Below are positions 1 through 5,598 of a stretch of DNA of 5,704 nt, piece by piece; the first letter of the stretch is position 1; each line of letters starts with the position of its first letter. Below the pieces are notes generated by a model. It made no database searches. It had not been told where the DNA came from and was given only the letters and a program-made list of their open reading frames with translations. Both the position numbers and the translations under genes were made by a program. The stretch is from Nitrosomonadaceae bacterium. GTDB lineage: Bacteria; Pseudomonadota; Gammaproteobacteria; Burkholderiales; Usitatibacteraceae. Location: NCBI GenBank assembly GCA_021300055.1, contig JAJTHU010000319.1, forward strand, positions 1-5,704. Direction: 5' to 3'.

Positions 1-1055
1 AGCCATCAGAAGTGAACTTCGTCGATTGGACTGTGCGGCAGACCGAGGCATTGCTCATTGGTGCGATCAATCCACAAGCCGATGGACGATTTGAGGTGCG
101 CTACCGCTTGTTTGATGTCGCCAAGCAGACACAAATCGCGTCGGGCACCATCACCATCGGCGCCACACAGTTTCGCGGCACGGCGCATCGCGTATCAGAT
201 GAAATCTACGAAAAGCTTACTGGCGAACGCGGTGTGTTTTCGACCAAAGTGGCCTACGTCCTAAAGCGCGGGCAGCGATTTGAACTGCAGGTGGCCGACG
301 CGGACGGCTTCAATCCTCAAACAGTTTTGTCGTCGCTAGAGCCGATTGGCTCGCCGGAGTGGTCGCCAGATGGTAGGCGTCTCGCATACGTCAGTTTTGA
401 ATCGCGCAAATCAAATGTGGTGGTTCAGGATTTGCTCACGGGTCAGCGCCGCGTGGTCGCTAACTTCCGTGGCGATAACTACGCGCCCTCATGGTCGCCA
501 GATGGTACGCAACTCACGCTTGCGCTCTCACGCGATGCGGTCTCGCAGATTTACGTCATTCCCGCTGATGGAGGCGAGCCGCGCCGCCTGACGAGCAGCA
601 ATTCCATCGATAGCGGACCCACCTTCACGCCAGACGGACAGAGCATCATCTTCTTCTCAGATCGCTCGGGCGGACCACAGTTGTATTCAGTCCCTGTCGC
701 GGGCGGCGAGGTGAAACGACTCACGTTCGAAGGCAATTACAACTCGACACCGCGCGTGTCGCCTGACGGCAAGCTCATCGCTTTTGTGAGCCGCGATAGC
801 AGCGGACGTCTTCGTATTGCGACGCTAGAACGGGCGAGCGGTATCGTCAATGTGCTGACCGAAGGCCCTCGCGATGACAGCCCGAGTTTCTCCCCTAACG
901 GACGCACCATATTGTTTGAATCAAAGATCTCTGGTCGCGGAAGTCTTGGTTCGGTGTCTGTCGATGGTCGTGTGAAGCAGAAATTAGCTTCGCCGAATGG
1001 CGAAGTTCGTGAGCCCGCGTGGGGTCCCTACGCGGAGACGAGCGCCCCGCGCTAG
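1..1055 (+). CDS. tolB: TolB, Tol-Pal system periplasmic beta-propeller protein (5' end missing)
   Basis: The gene runs in from the left edge; the first complete codon is at base 3, and 350 residues are visible before the TAG stop. TolB is a periplasmic protein that binds Pal and TolA and helps constrict the outer membrane at the division site. About the first 75 visible residues are the end of the N-terminal domain, ending in the TolB-like stretch SDEIYEKLTGERGVFSTKVA. The rest is a propeller with repeated blade motifs WSPDG, WSPDG, FTPDG, VSPDG, FSPNG and WGP, whose prolines are each exactly 44 residues apart. By comparison with E. coli TolB (about 430 residues with signal peptide), roughly 80-90 residues including the signal peptide lie outside the window. 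The GTG at base 12 is an internal valine codon, not the start, because homology continues upstream of it. pal follows after 84 bases, as in the usual tol-pal order. Identification is very secure. Confidence 0.97.
   Translation, partial: PSEVNFVDWTVRQTEALLIGAINPQADGRFEVRYRLFDVAKQTQIASGTITIGATQFRGTAHRVSDEIYEKLTGERGVFSTKVAYVLKRGQRFELQVADADGFNPQTVLSSLEPIGSPEWSPDGRRLAYVSFESRKSNVVVQDLLTGQRRVVANFRGDNYAPSWSPDGTQLTLALSRDAVSQIYVIPADGGEPRRLTSSNSIDSGPTFTPDGQSIIFFSDRSGGPQLYSVPVAGGEVKRLTFEGNYNSTPRVSPDGKLIAFVSRDSSGRLRIATLERASGIVNVLTEGPRDDSPSFSPNGRTILFESKISGRGSLGSVSVDGRVKQKLASPNGEVREPAWGPYAETSAPR
360..507 (+). repeat. 16-base exact direct repeat coding for successive propeller blades
   Basis: The 16-mer TGGTCGCCAGATGGTA occurs at 360-375 and again at 492-507, 132 bases (44 codons) apart and in the same reading frame. 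Both copies encode the WSPDG blade motif of TolB. It is an internal coding repeat that reflects the propeller architecture, not a mobile or regulatory repeat. Confidence 0.8.
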
Positions 1056-1125
1056 GCATGGCCGTCTTGAGTGTGATGGATTTGGTGTAACGTTATCTAT
1101 GTTGGTTGATCGCAGATTCCATTTG

Positions 1126-1132
1126 AAAGGAG
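1126..1132 (+). promoter_or_regulatory. Ribosome binding site of pal
   Basis: AAAGGAG lies 7 bases before the ATG at 1140. It is the strongest Shine-Dalgarno match in the window, which fits high expression of Pal, an abundant lipoprotein in this family, and it fixes the pal start. The 84-base tolB-pal gap shows no convincing promoter or terminator. Confidence 0.85.
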
Positions 1133-1139
1133 CAAAACA

Positions 1140-1694
1140 ATGAACAAGTCATCCTCCCTCGTTCGCTTTGCCACGGCAGGCGCCATCGCGGCGCTGCTGG
1201 TCGGCTGCGCCAGCAAAGAGCCTGCAAAAGAGGTGCCCGTTGAAACGCGCACAACAGCGCCCGCGACGACCACAACCACAGCGCCCGCAGCGCGGCCTGC
1301 CGCAGTGACGCCAACGGCTGCTCCGGCTATTAATCCGCTTAAAGACCCGAGCAATGTTCTGTCGAAGCGGGTGATTTATTTCGATTACGATAAGGACGCG
1401 GTTAAGCCTGAGTTTCAAGCGATTGTGCAGGCCCACGCCAAGTTTCTGGCCGACAACCGTGGCCGCAAGATTCGTTTGGAAGGCCACGCTGATGAGCGCG
1501 GCACGCGCGAGTACAACATGGCCCTCGGCCAGCGTCGCGCCGATGCGGTACGCAAGGCCATGAATGTGCTCGGTGTTGGCAGCGACCGCATGGAAACGGT
1601 GAGCTTCGGCGAGGATAAGCCAGCATTAGCAGGTGCGACCGAAGAAGCTTGGAGCAAGAACCGTCGCGTCGAAATCGTTTACGACGGCGAGTAA
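1140..1694 (+). CDS. pal: Pal, peptidoglycan-associated outer-membrane lipoprotein
   Basis: Pal is anchored in the inner leaflet of the outer membrane and binds peptidoglycan, TolB and the Tol machinery, keeping the envelope layers together during division. The 184-residue product starts with a lipoprotein signal (charged start, hydrophobic residues 10-22) and a lipobox LVGC, making Cys23 the likely lipidated residue. Ala24 follows, so there is no Asp retention signal and outer-membrane sorting is expected. Residues about 30-65 form a Thr/Ala/Pro-rich tether. Residues about 77-183 are an OmpA-like peptidoglycan-binding domain with VIYFDYDKD, then GHADERGT (residues 115-122, including the Asp118 expected to contact diaminopimelate), QRRADAV (131-137) and the C-terminal NRRVEIVY (174-181). 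Length and architecture are typical of the family. The start is supported by the AAAGGAG site. Confidence 0.98.
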   Translation: MNKSSSLVRFATAGAIAALLVGCASKEPAKEVPVETRTTAPATTTTTAPAARPAAVTPTAAPAINPLKDPSNVLSKRVIYFDYDKDAVKPEFQAIVQAHAKFLADNRGRKIRLEGHADERGTREYNMALGQRRADAVRKAMNVLGVGSDRMETVSFGEDKPALAGATEEAWSKNRRVEIVYDGE

Positions 1695-1708
1695 TCCATC
1701 CCCGCCAC

Positions 1709-1751
1709 CGCTGGTGAGGTGCGCCGGTTGCACCGACGCGCCTCACCAGCG
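1709..1751 (+). other. Long stem-loop between pal and cpoB (candidate attenuator or mRNA stabiliser)
   Basis: An 11-base arm CGCTGGTGAGG (1709-1719) is perfectly complementary to CCTCACCAGCG (1741-1751). Pairing continues inward through one G-U wobble and one C-A mismatch to a 3-base loop (TGC, 1730s side), giving a stem of 20 positions. It begins 14 bases after the pal stop codon. The bases that follow (ACTCATTTG) are not a run of T, so it is not a canonical intrinsic terminator. By inference, it could reduce read-through into cpoB or protect the 3' end of a processed pal mRNA. The structure is seen in the sequence; its role is not. Confidence 0.7.
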
Positions 1752-1844
1752 ACTCATTTGCGAAGCGCTCTTTTGAGCACTGTCGTTGCGCTCGCGGCAC
1801 CGAGACGCTTTCGAGTTGCCCCCTCTGAATGCAACCCCATCGGC

Positions 1845-1848
1845 GAGG
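1845..1848 (+). promoter_or_regulatory. Ribosome binding site deciding the cpoB start
   Basis: GAGG lies 6 bases before the ATG at 1855. This favours that ATG over the in-frame upstream TTG at 1786, which would put 23 non-hydrophobic residues in front of a clear signal peptide. Confidence 0.65.
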
Positions 1849-1854
1849 CTAAGC

Positions 1855-2790
1855 ATGCACAAAACCTTTTCTCTTCAGTTGAGCGTCGCGATCTTGATGC
1901 TTGCCATTTGCATCGCTCCGCGTGCGAGCGCCGGATTGTTCGATGACGACGAGGCACGCAAGCGCATCGCTCAGCTTGCCGAGAAGGTTGAGGCGCAGAA
2001 CAAAGCCAACGACGAGCGCTTCCAAAAGCTCGACGAATCGATTCGCAGCCTTGGGATCATCCAGTTGCTCAATCAGATCGAGGCTCTCAATACCGAGATT
2101 AACCGGCTGCGCGGTCAGATTGAAGTGCTGACGAATCAAAACGAGCAATTGCAAAAGCGCCAGCGCGATTTCTATTTGGATATCGACACGCGCCTGCGTG
2201 CCCTCGAAGCCGGTAGCGCACCAACGAGCACCGCCGCGACGATCAATCCCCCCTTAGTTTCACCAAGCGCAACGCCGAGTGCCACGCCCGTCGCAGCAAG
2301 CGGGGCCGCTTCCGGTGCTGCGCCGCCTGCTGCTCCTGCCGCCGCCACCGCGCCGGCTGCGACGGTTGCGTCCCCAAACGCCGCCGCTGCAGAAGCCGCT
2401 GCGCGCGAGCGCGAGAACAAAGCGTATGACGTTGGCTCTGCCGCGTTTAGGCGCGGTGACTGGGCGGGTGCAGTTCGCGCGTACACGACCTTTGCCGCGG
2501 ATTACGCGCAGAGCCAGCTCGTGCCCAATGCCATTTACTGGATCAGCCTGTCGCAGTTCAATCTGAAAACCTATCCCGAGGCGCGTGCAACGGCGGAGGG
2601 GCTGATAAAGCGCTTCCCGGACTCGGGCAAGGTGCCGGACGCCATGCTCGTCATCGCAAGTGTTCAGGCCGAGATGGGCGATGCGGGCTCGGCGCGCAAC
2701 ACCTTTGAAGACATCATCGCCAAGCATCCTACCTCCGACGCGGCTGCGAAAGCGCGCACTCGCTTGGCTGGGGTTCGCGCCTCGCGCTGA
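1855..2790 (+). CDS. cpoB: CpoB (YbgF), Tol-Pal-associated periplasmic coiled-coil/TPR protein
   Basis: In E. coli, CpoB binds TolA and links outer-membrane constriction to septal peptidoglycan synthesis by PBP1B/LpoB. The 311-residue product has a Sec signal peptide with likely cleavage after ASA (residue 26), leaving a mature start GLFDDDEARK. Residues about 32-118 are rich in charged heptads (QIEALNTEINRLRGQIEVL), giving a coiled coil that would mediate trimerisation. Residues about 119-185 are a low-complexity Ala/Pro/Ser/Thr linker. Residues about 188-310 hold TPR-like repeats, with YWISLSQFNLKTYPEA and family features such as P-N-A-YW and FPDS-KVPDAML. It is somewhat longer than E. coli CpoB (about 263 residues), mostly because of the linker. 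It follows pal after 160 bases, in the conserved tolB-pal-cpoB order. Identification is secure; the start is well supported by the signal peptide and the GAGG site. Confidence 0.95.
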   Translation: MHKTFSLQLSVAILMLAICIAPRASAGLFDDDEARKRIAQLAEKVEAQNKANDERFQKLDESIRSLGIIQLLNQIEALNTEINRLRGQIEVLTNQNEQLQKRQRDFYLDIDTRLRALEAGSAPTSTAATINPPLVSPSATPSATPVAASGAASGAAPPAAPAAATAPAATVASPNAAAAEAAARERENKAYDVGSAAFRRGDWAGAVRAYTTFAADYAQSQLVPNAIYWISLSQFNLKTYPEARATAEGLIKRFPDSGKVPDAMLVIASVQAEMGDAGSARNTFEDIIAKHPTSDAAAKARTRLAGVRASR

Positions 2791-2873
2791 GCCACGCCAA
2801 AGGAGCTTGGCCGGACTTGACGACGGGTAGTGCGCCCAGGGCACGGGTCCTGGTCAGGCGATAATATCGGCCT

Positions 2874-2902
2874 GCGGTCGCCGGATCGACTAGCGGCACC
2901 GC
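2874..2902 (+). other. Stem-loop in the region upstream of queE
   Basis: GCGGT-c-GCCG (2874-2883) pairs with CGGCACCGC (2894-2902): nine base pairs with one bulged C and a 10-base loop. It starts about 9 bases after the GATAAT hexamer, so it would sit at the very 5' end of a transcript starting there. No T-run follows. The structure is visible; a role as leader element is inference. Confidence 0.4.
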
Positions 2903-2925
2903 ACCCTTCGACTTTCAGTATCGCG

Positions 2926-2945
2926 GCCACCTGAAGCAGGTCGGC
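2926..2945 (+). other. Short stem-loop about 38 bases upstream of the chosen queE start
   Basis: GCCACCTG (2926-2933) pairs with CAGGT-c-GGC (2937-2945): eight base pairs with one bulged C and an AAG loop. It is followed by AAAGTTTG, too mixed for an intrinsic terminator. It could be chance in GC-rich DNA. Confidence 0.3.
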
Positions 2946-2982
2946 AAAGTTTGCTGTTACTGTGCCGCCTCGCTCCTTCGTC

Positions 2983-3741
2983 ATGTCTCAAACACCATCT
3001 TCACTGCCCGCGCGCTGGACGGCAGAATCGCCTGCGGGAACGCTGCCCCTGACCCGCATGGATGCTTTCCAAAAGCCCAGCGAGTTTGTGCGCACGCGCG
3101 AAAACGAAATCCGTATCAACGAAATTTTCTATTCGTTGCAAGGGGAAAGTTCGCGCGTTGGGTTGCCGACCGTATTCGTGCGCTTGACCGGTTGCCCGCT
3201 GCGCTGCGGCTACTGCGACACCGCCTACGCTTTTCATGAAGGCAAGACACGTCAGATTGATGACGTGCTATCCGAGGTCGCGAGCTACGATGCGCGCCAC
3301 GTGTGTGTCACGGGCGGTGAACCGCTGGCGCAGAAAACCTGCTTGACGCTGCTCACCAAACTCTGCGATGCGGGGTATTCGGCTTCGCTCGAAACCAGCG
3401 GCGCACTGGATGTCAGCGCGGTCGATGCGCGGGTGTCACGTATCGTCGATATCAAGACGCCGGGATCCGGTGAGGTCGCGCGCAATCATTGGGCCAATCT
3501 CGATATCCTTAACGCGCACGATGAAATCAAGTTTGTGATCACGTCCGCTGCCGATTACGAGTGGGCAAGAAACAAACTGAAGCAGCGCCGCTTGCACGAA
3601 CGCTGCCCGGTACTGTTCTCGCCCGCGTTTGGCGAACTCGACTATGCTGATTTAGCGGCGTGGGTGTTGCGCGACCGCTTGCCGGTGCGCATGCAGGTGC
3701 AATTACACAAAGTGATTTGGGGGGAGCGCCGCGGTGTCTAG
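2983..3741 (+). CDS. queE: QueE, 7-carboxy-7-deazaguanine synthase (radical SAM)
   Basis: QueE rearranges 6-carboxy-5,6,7,8-tetrahydropterin to 7-carboxy-7-deazaguanine using a [4Fe-4S] cluster and S-adenosylmethionine; it is a cytoplasmic step to preQ0 and queuosine. With this start the protein has 252 residues. INEIFYSLQGES (45-56) is the family's substrate-binding opening. CPLRCGYC gives the CxxxCxxC cluster ligands Cys71, Cys75 and Cys78. TGGEP (110-114) is the SAM-binding motif. LETSG (136-140), DIKTP (156-160), SPAFG (213-217) and QLHK (240-243) are further conserved stretches. The start is uncertain: no Shine-Dalgarno stands before GTG 2962, ATG 2983 or ATG 3058, and GTG 3088 has only a weak GAG. 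The conserved domain begins near residue 43, so the true protein may be shorter (227 residues from 3058, 217 from 3088). Its 3' end overlaps queC by 8 bases. Confidence 0.93.
   Translation: MSQTPSSLPARWTAESPAGTLPLTRMDAFQKPSEFVRTRENEIRINEIFYSLQGESSRVGLPTVFVRLTGCPLRCGYCDTAYAFHEGKTRQIDDVLSEVASYDARHVCVTGGEPLAQKTCLTLLTKLCDAGYSASLETSGALDVSAVDARVSRIVDIKTPGSGEVARNHWANLDILNAHDEIKFVITSAADYEWARNKLKQRRLHERCPVLFSPAFGELDYADLAAWVLRDRLPVRMQVQLHKVIWGERRGV
3719..3726 (+). promoter_or_regulatory. Ribosome binding site of queC inside queE
   Basis: A G-rich run ending in GGGGAG lies 7 bases before the GTG at 3734, within the last codons of queE. It supports the GTG start and suggests that ribosomes finishing queE help start queC. 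Confidence 0.75.
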
Positions 3742-4426
3742 TCCAGTAAGTTCTTTGCCACGCGCCGTCGTACTGCTGTCTGGCGGTTTGGATTCGGCGA
3801 CAGTGCTGGCGATGGCGCAAGCGCAGGGCTTTGAGTGCTTTGCGCTGTCTTTTGACTACGGTCAGCGCCACAAAACGGAGCTCGACGCGGCGAGCCGCGT
3901 GGCGCAGGCGTTGGGCGCACGAGAGCACAAGATCATCCGCTTTGACCTTACGCAGTGGGGCGGCTCGGCACTCACGGACGCGTCGATTGCCGTGCCGACT
4001 GCGCCCACGACGGGCATTCCGATCACGTATGTGCCAGCACGTAACACGATCTTCTTGTCACTGGCGCTTGCATGGGCGGAGACCCTGGGTGCGCCGAACA
4101 TTTTTGCGGGCATGAATGCGGTCGATTACTCGGGTTATCCGGATTGCCGCCCTGAATACGTCGCGGCTTTCCAGCAAATGGCGCGGTTGGCAACACGAGC
4201 TGGCATCGAAGGTGAGCCAGTGACCATTCATACTCCCATCATTCACATGAGCAAAGCCGATATCGTGCGCGAGGGCGTGAGGCTTGGCGTTGACTACGCA
4301 ATGACCGTGTCGTGCTATCAAGCAGATGCGGATGGACGCGCCTGCGGGCGCTGCGATTCTTGCCGATTGCGACGCGAAGGCTTTGCGGCAGCAGGCGTCG
4401 CGGACCCAACGCGCTACGTTTCTTAG
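3734..4426 (+). CDS. queC: QueC, 7-cyano-7-deazaguanine (preQ0) synthase
   Basis: QueC converts 7-carboxy-7-deazaguanine, ammonia and ATP to preQ0, the step directly after QueE. The 230-residue product is of typical family length. It shows the ATP-pyrophosphatase loop LLSGGLDSAT (SGGLDS at 16-21), FDYGQRH (40-46), YVPARNTIFLS (99-109), NAVDYSGYPDCRPEY (128-142), and a C-terminal zinc site with Cys194, Cys204, Cys207 and Cys210. All expected motif residues are present, so it should be active. It starts with GTG and overlaps queE by 8 bases; the next gene begins 9 bases after its stop, so queE, queC and the permease are probably one transcript. folE, queD and queF, needed for the rest of the pathway, are not in the window. 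Confidence 0.97.
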   Translation: MSSPVSSLPRAVVLLSGGLDSATVLAMAQAQGFECFALSFDYGQRHKTELDAASRVAQALGAREHKIIRFDLTQWGGSALTDASIAVPTAPTTGIPITYVPARNTIFLSLALAWAETLGAPNIFAGMNAVDYSGYPDCRPEYVAAFQQMARLATRAGIEGEPVTIHTPIIHMSKADIVREGVRLGVDYAMTVSCYQADADGRACGRCDSCRLRREGFAAAGVADPTRYVS

Positions 4427-4429
4427 AGG
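4425..4429 (+). promoter_or_regulatory. Ribosome binding site of the YeeE/YedE gene overlapping the queC stop
   Basis: AGAGG at 4425-4429 shares its first bases with the TAG stop of queC and lies 6 bases before the ATG at 4436. This fixes the start and argues for co-transcription with queC. Confidence 0.75.
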
Positions 4430-4435
4430 CTGAAC

Positions 4436-5554
4436 ATGAGTACTGCAAGCAACATCGCGAGCACGGTGGCATGGTTGTCATTCGCCGTCGCATTCGTGCT
4501 GGGCGCCATCTCTGCGCGCACGCAGTTTTGTACCTTGGGGGCGGTGTCTGACATCGTCAACATGAACGACTGGACACGCATGCGCATGTGGGTACTCGCG
4601 ATGGCGGTCGCCATCATTGGTGCGCAAGCGCTTTATGCGTTCGGCGTCATCGATCTGGGTAAGAGCTTTTATGTGCGGCCTAATCTCACGTGGCTTTCCT
4701 ATATCGTCGGCGGATTGATGTTTGGTATCGGCATGACGCTCGCATCCGGTTGCGGCAGCCGGACCCTGGTTCGAATTGGTGGCGGCAACATCAAGTCGAT
4801 CGTCGTGTTCGTGTTTCTGGGCATCGCCGCGTACATGACGATGAAGGGCTTGTTCGCGGTATGGCGGGTCGCCAGTATCGACAAAGTGGCCGTGGATCTC
4901 TCGGCCAGCGGTATCGCCACGCAGGAGTTTGGTGCCGTGTTTGCGGCGATGCTCGGCGTGTCGAAAAAGAGCGCACAGATTGGTGTCGCCTCGGTCATCG
5001 CGCTCGCGATGCTCGTGTGGGTGTTGTGGAGCGCGGAGTTCCGCAGGTCCGTTGATGCTTGGCTTGGTGGGTTGGGCTACGGCTTCGCGATTGCCGCAGG
5101 TTGGTACATCACGGCTAAGGTGGGGTTTGGTGAAAACCCCGAAACGCTTGAAATGGTTTTTTTCGGTACGAATAGCCGTGCCGCTGAGTCACTCACCTTT
5201 GTTGCGCCGATTGGCTACACGCTGGAACTCCTCATGTTGTGGAGCGATAAGTCGCTTATCGTGACGTTTGGCGTTGCGTCCGCGCTTGGTGTGATCGCCG
5301 GCTCGTTTGTTTACTCTGTTTTGTTTAAGCGCTTTCGCGTGGAAGGCTTCGCCAGCGCCGAAGACACGCGCAACCACATCGTGGGTGCAGTGTTGATGGG
5401 TTCAGGCGGGGTGACCGCAATGGGCTGCACGATTGGGCAAGGTGTGACTGGCTTGTCGACGCTGGCGCTCGGATCGTTTCTTGCATTGGCGGCGATGATC
5501 ATTGGAAGTGCCGCGACGCTCAAGTATCAGTACTGGAAGTTGATGCAGGAGTAG
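4436..5554 (+). CDS. YeeE/YedE-family (TsuA-like) sulfur-compound transporter
   Basis: The 372-residue product is an inner-membrane protein with many hydrophobic segments (for example about 8-26, 52-72, 86-104, 121-140, 184-200, 273-296, 315-330, 342-361). It carries the two marker loops of the YeeE/YedE family: GIGMTLASGCGSRTLVRIGGG (part 1, Cys106) and GGVTAMGCTIGQGVTGLS (part 2, Cys331), which sit in pseudo-symmetric halves, plus ARTQFCTLGA near the N-terminus (Cys32). Family member TsuA of Spirochaeta thermophila imports thiosulfate by passing it along conserved cysteines. Only three cysteines occur here, and I see none in the region where the middle TsuA cysteine would be expected, so the substrate could be thiosulfate or another sulfur or selenium compound. 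No TusA/YeeD partner gene is adjacent. The start is set by AGAGG at 4425. It is probably in an operon with queE-queC; a functional link is unproven. Family call is secure, substrate is not. Confidence 0.9.
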   Translation: MSTASNIASTVAWLSFAVAFVLGAISARTQFCTLGAVSDIVNMNDWTRMRMWVLAMAVAIIGAQALYAFGVIDLGKSFYVRPNLTWLSYIVGGLMFGIGMTLASGCGSRTLVRIGGGNIKSIVVFVFLGIAAYMTMKGLFAVWRVASIDKVAVDLSASGIATQEFGAVFAAMLGVSKKSAQIGVASVIALAMLVWVLWSAEFRRSVDAWLGGLGYGFAIAAGWYITAKVGFGENPETLEMVFFGTNSRAAESLTFVAPIGYTLELLMLWSDKSLIVTFGVASALGVIAGSFVYSVLFKRFRVEGFASAEDTRNHIVGAVLMGSGGVTAMGCTIGQGVTGLSTLALGSFLALAAMIIGSAATLKYQYWKLMQE

Positions 5555-5587
5555 GGCGTCCTCGATCAGCGATTGATCAGCGACGTC
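5555..5587 (+). other. Direct repeat and weak stem-loop after the permease gene
   Basis: GATCAGCGA occurs twice, at 5564-5572 and 5575-5583, with an 11-base period. The same bases can fold: GGCGTC (5555-5560) with GACGTC (5582-5587, one G-U pair), a 3x3 internal loop, then GATCA (5564-5568) with TGATC (5574-5578). No T-run follows, so it is not called a terminator. An 11-base period could suit a protein binding one DNA face, but chance is possible. Confidence 0.35.
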
Positions 5588-5598
5588 TCGGGATCGGC

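Larger units (their letters stand above)
2791..2982 (+). other. Intergenic region before queE; possible leader, no gene seen
   Basis: These 192 bases separate the Tol-Pal genes from the queuosine genes. A 5-bp inverted repeat GCCAA/TTGGC just after the cpoB stop is too weak, and lacks a T-run, to call a terminator. GATAAT at 2860-2865 resembles a sigma-70 -10 hexamer, but no -35 sits 16-18 bases upstream; TTGACG at 2817-2822 is too far away. Two stem-loops follow (listed separately). I looked for a preQ1 riboswitch, which would make sense ahead of queE, and found no recognisable preQ1 motif. Whether queE has its own promoter is open. Confidence 0.4.

Noticed and set aside
12..14. GTG at base 12 as the tolB start
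   Set aside because: The reading frame and TolB-like sequence continue to the left edge, and a start here would remove the signal peptide and most of the N-terminal domain.
1067..1100. Possible promoter for pal (TTGAGT followed by TTATCTAT)
   Set aside because: At a spacing of 16-18 bases there is no acceptable -10 hexamer; the AT-rich stretch lies too far away.
1769..1780. Small inverted repeat GCTC-TTTT-GAGC between pal and cpoB
   Set aside because: A 4-bp stem with the T bases in the loop, not after it; too short to be meaningful.
1402..1800. Minus-strand open frame of 132 codons opposite pal
   Set aside because: Arg/Cys/Pro-rich composition, no motif, fully antisense to the conserved Pal domain and overlapping the stem-loop.
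1786..1854. Upstream TTG start for cpoB adding 23 residues
   Set aside because: The added residues are not signal-like and would displace a clear signal peptide beginning at ATG 1855, which has a GAGG site at the right distance.
2791..2820. Intrinsic terminator after cpoB (GCCAA/TTGGC)
   Set aside because: Only five base pairs and no T-run.
2260..2844. Long minus-strand open frame of 194 codons opposite cpoB
   Set aside because: It is rich in Arg and Gly with no recognisable domain and lies antisense to a well-identified gene in GC-rich DNA, typical of a shadow frame.
2866..2982. preQ1 riboswitch upstream of queE
   Set aside because: No sequence resembling the known preQ1 aptamer cores was found; the visible hairpins do not match their layout.
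4690..5264. Plus-strand alternative frames of 121 and 111 codons inside the permease gene
   Set aside because: They are out-of-frame readings of the YeeE/YedE gene, whose own frame carries all family motifs.
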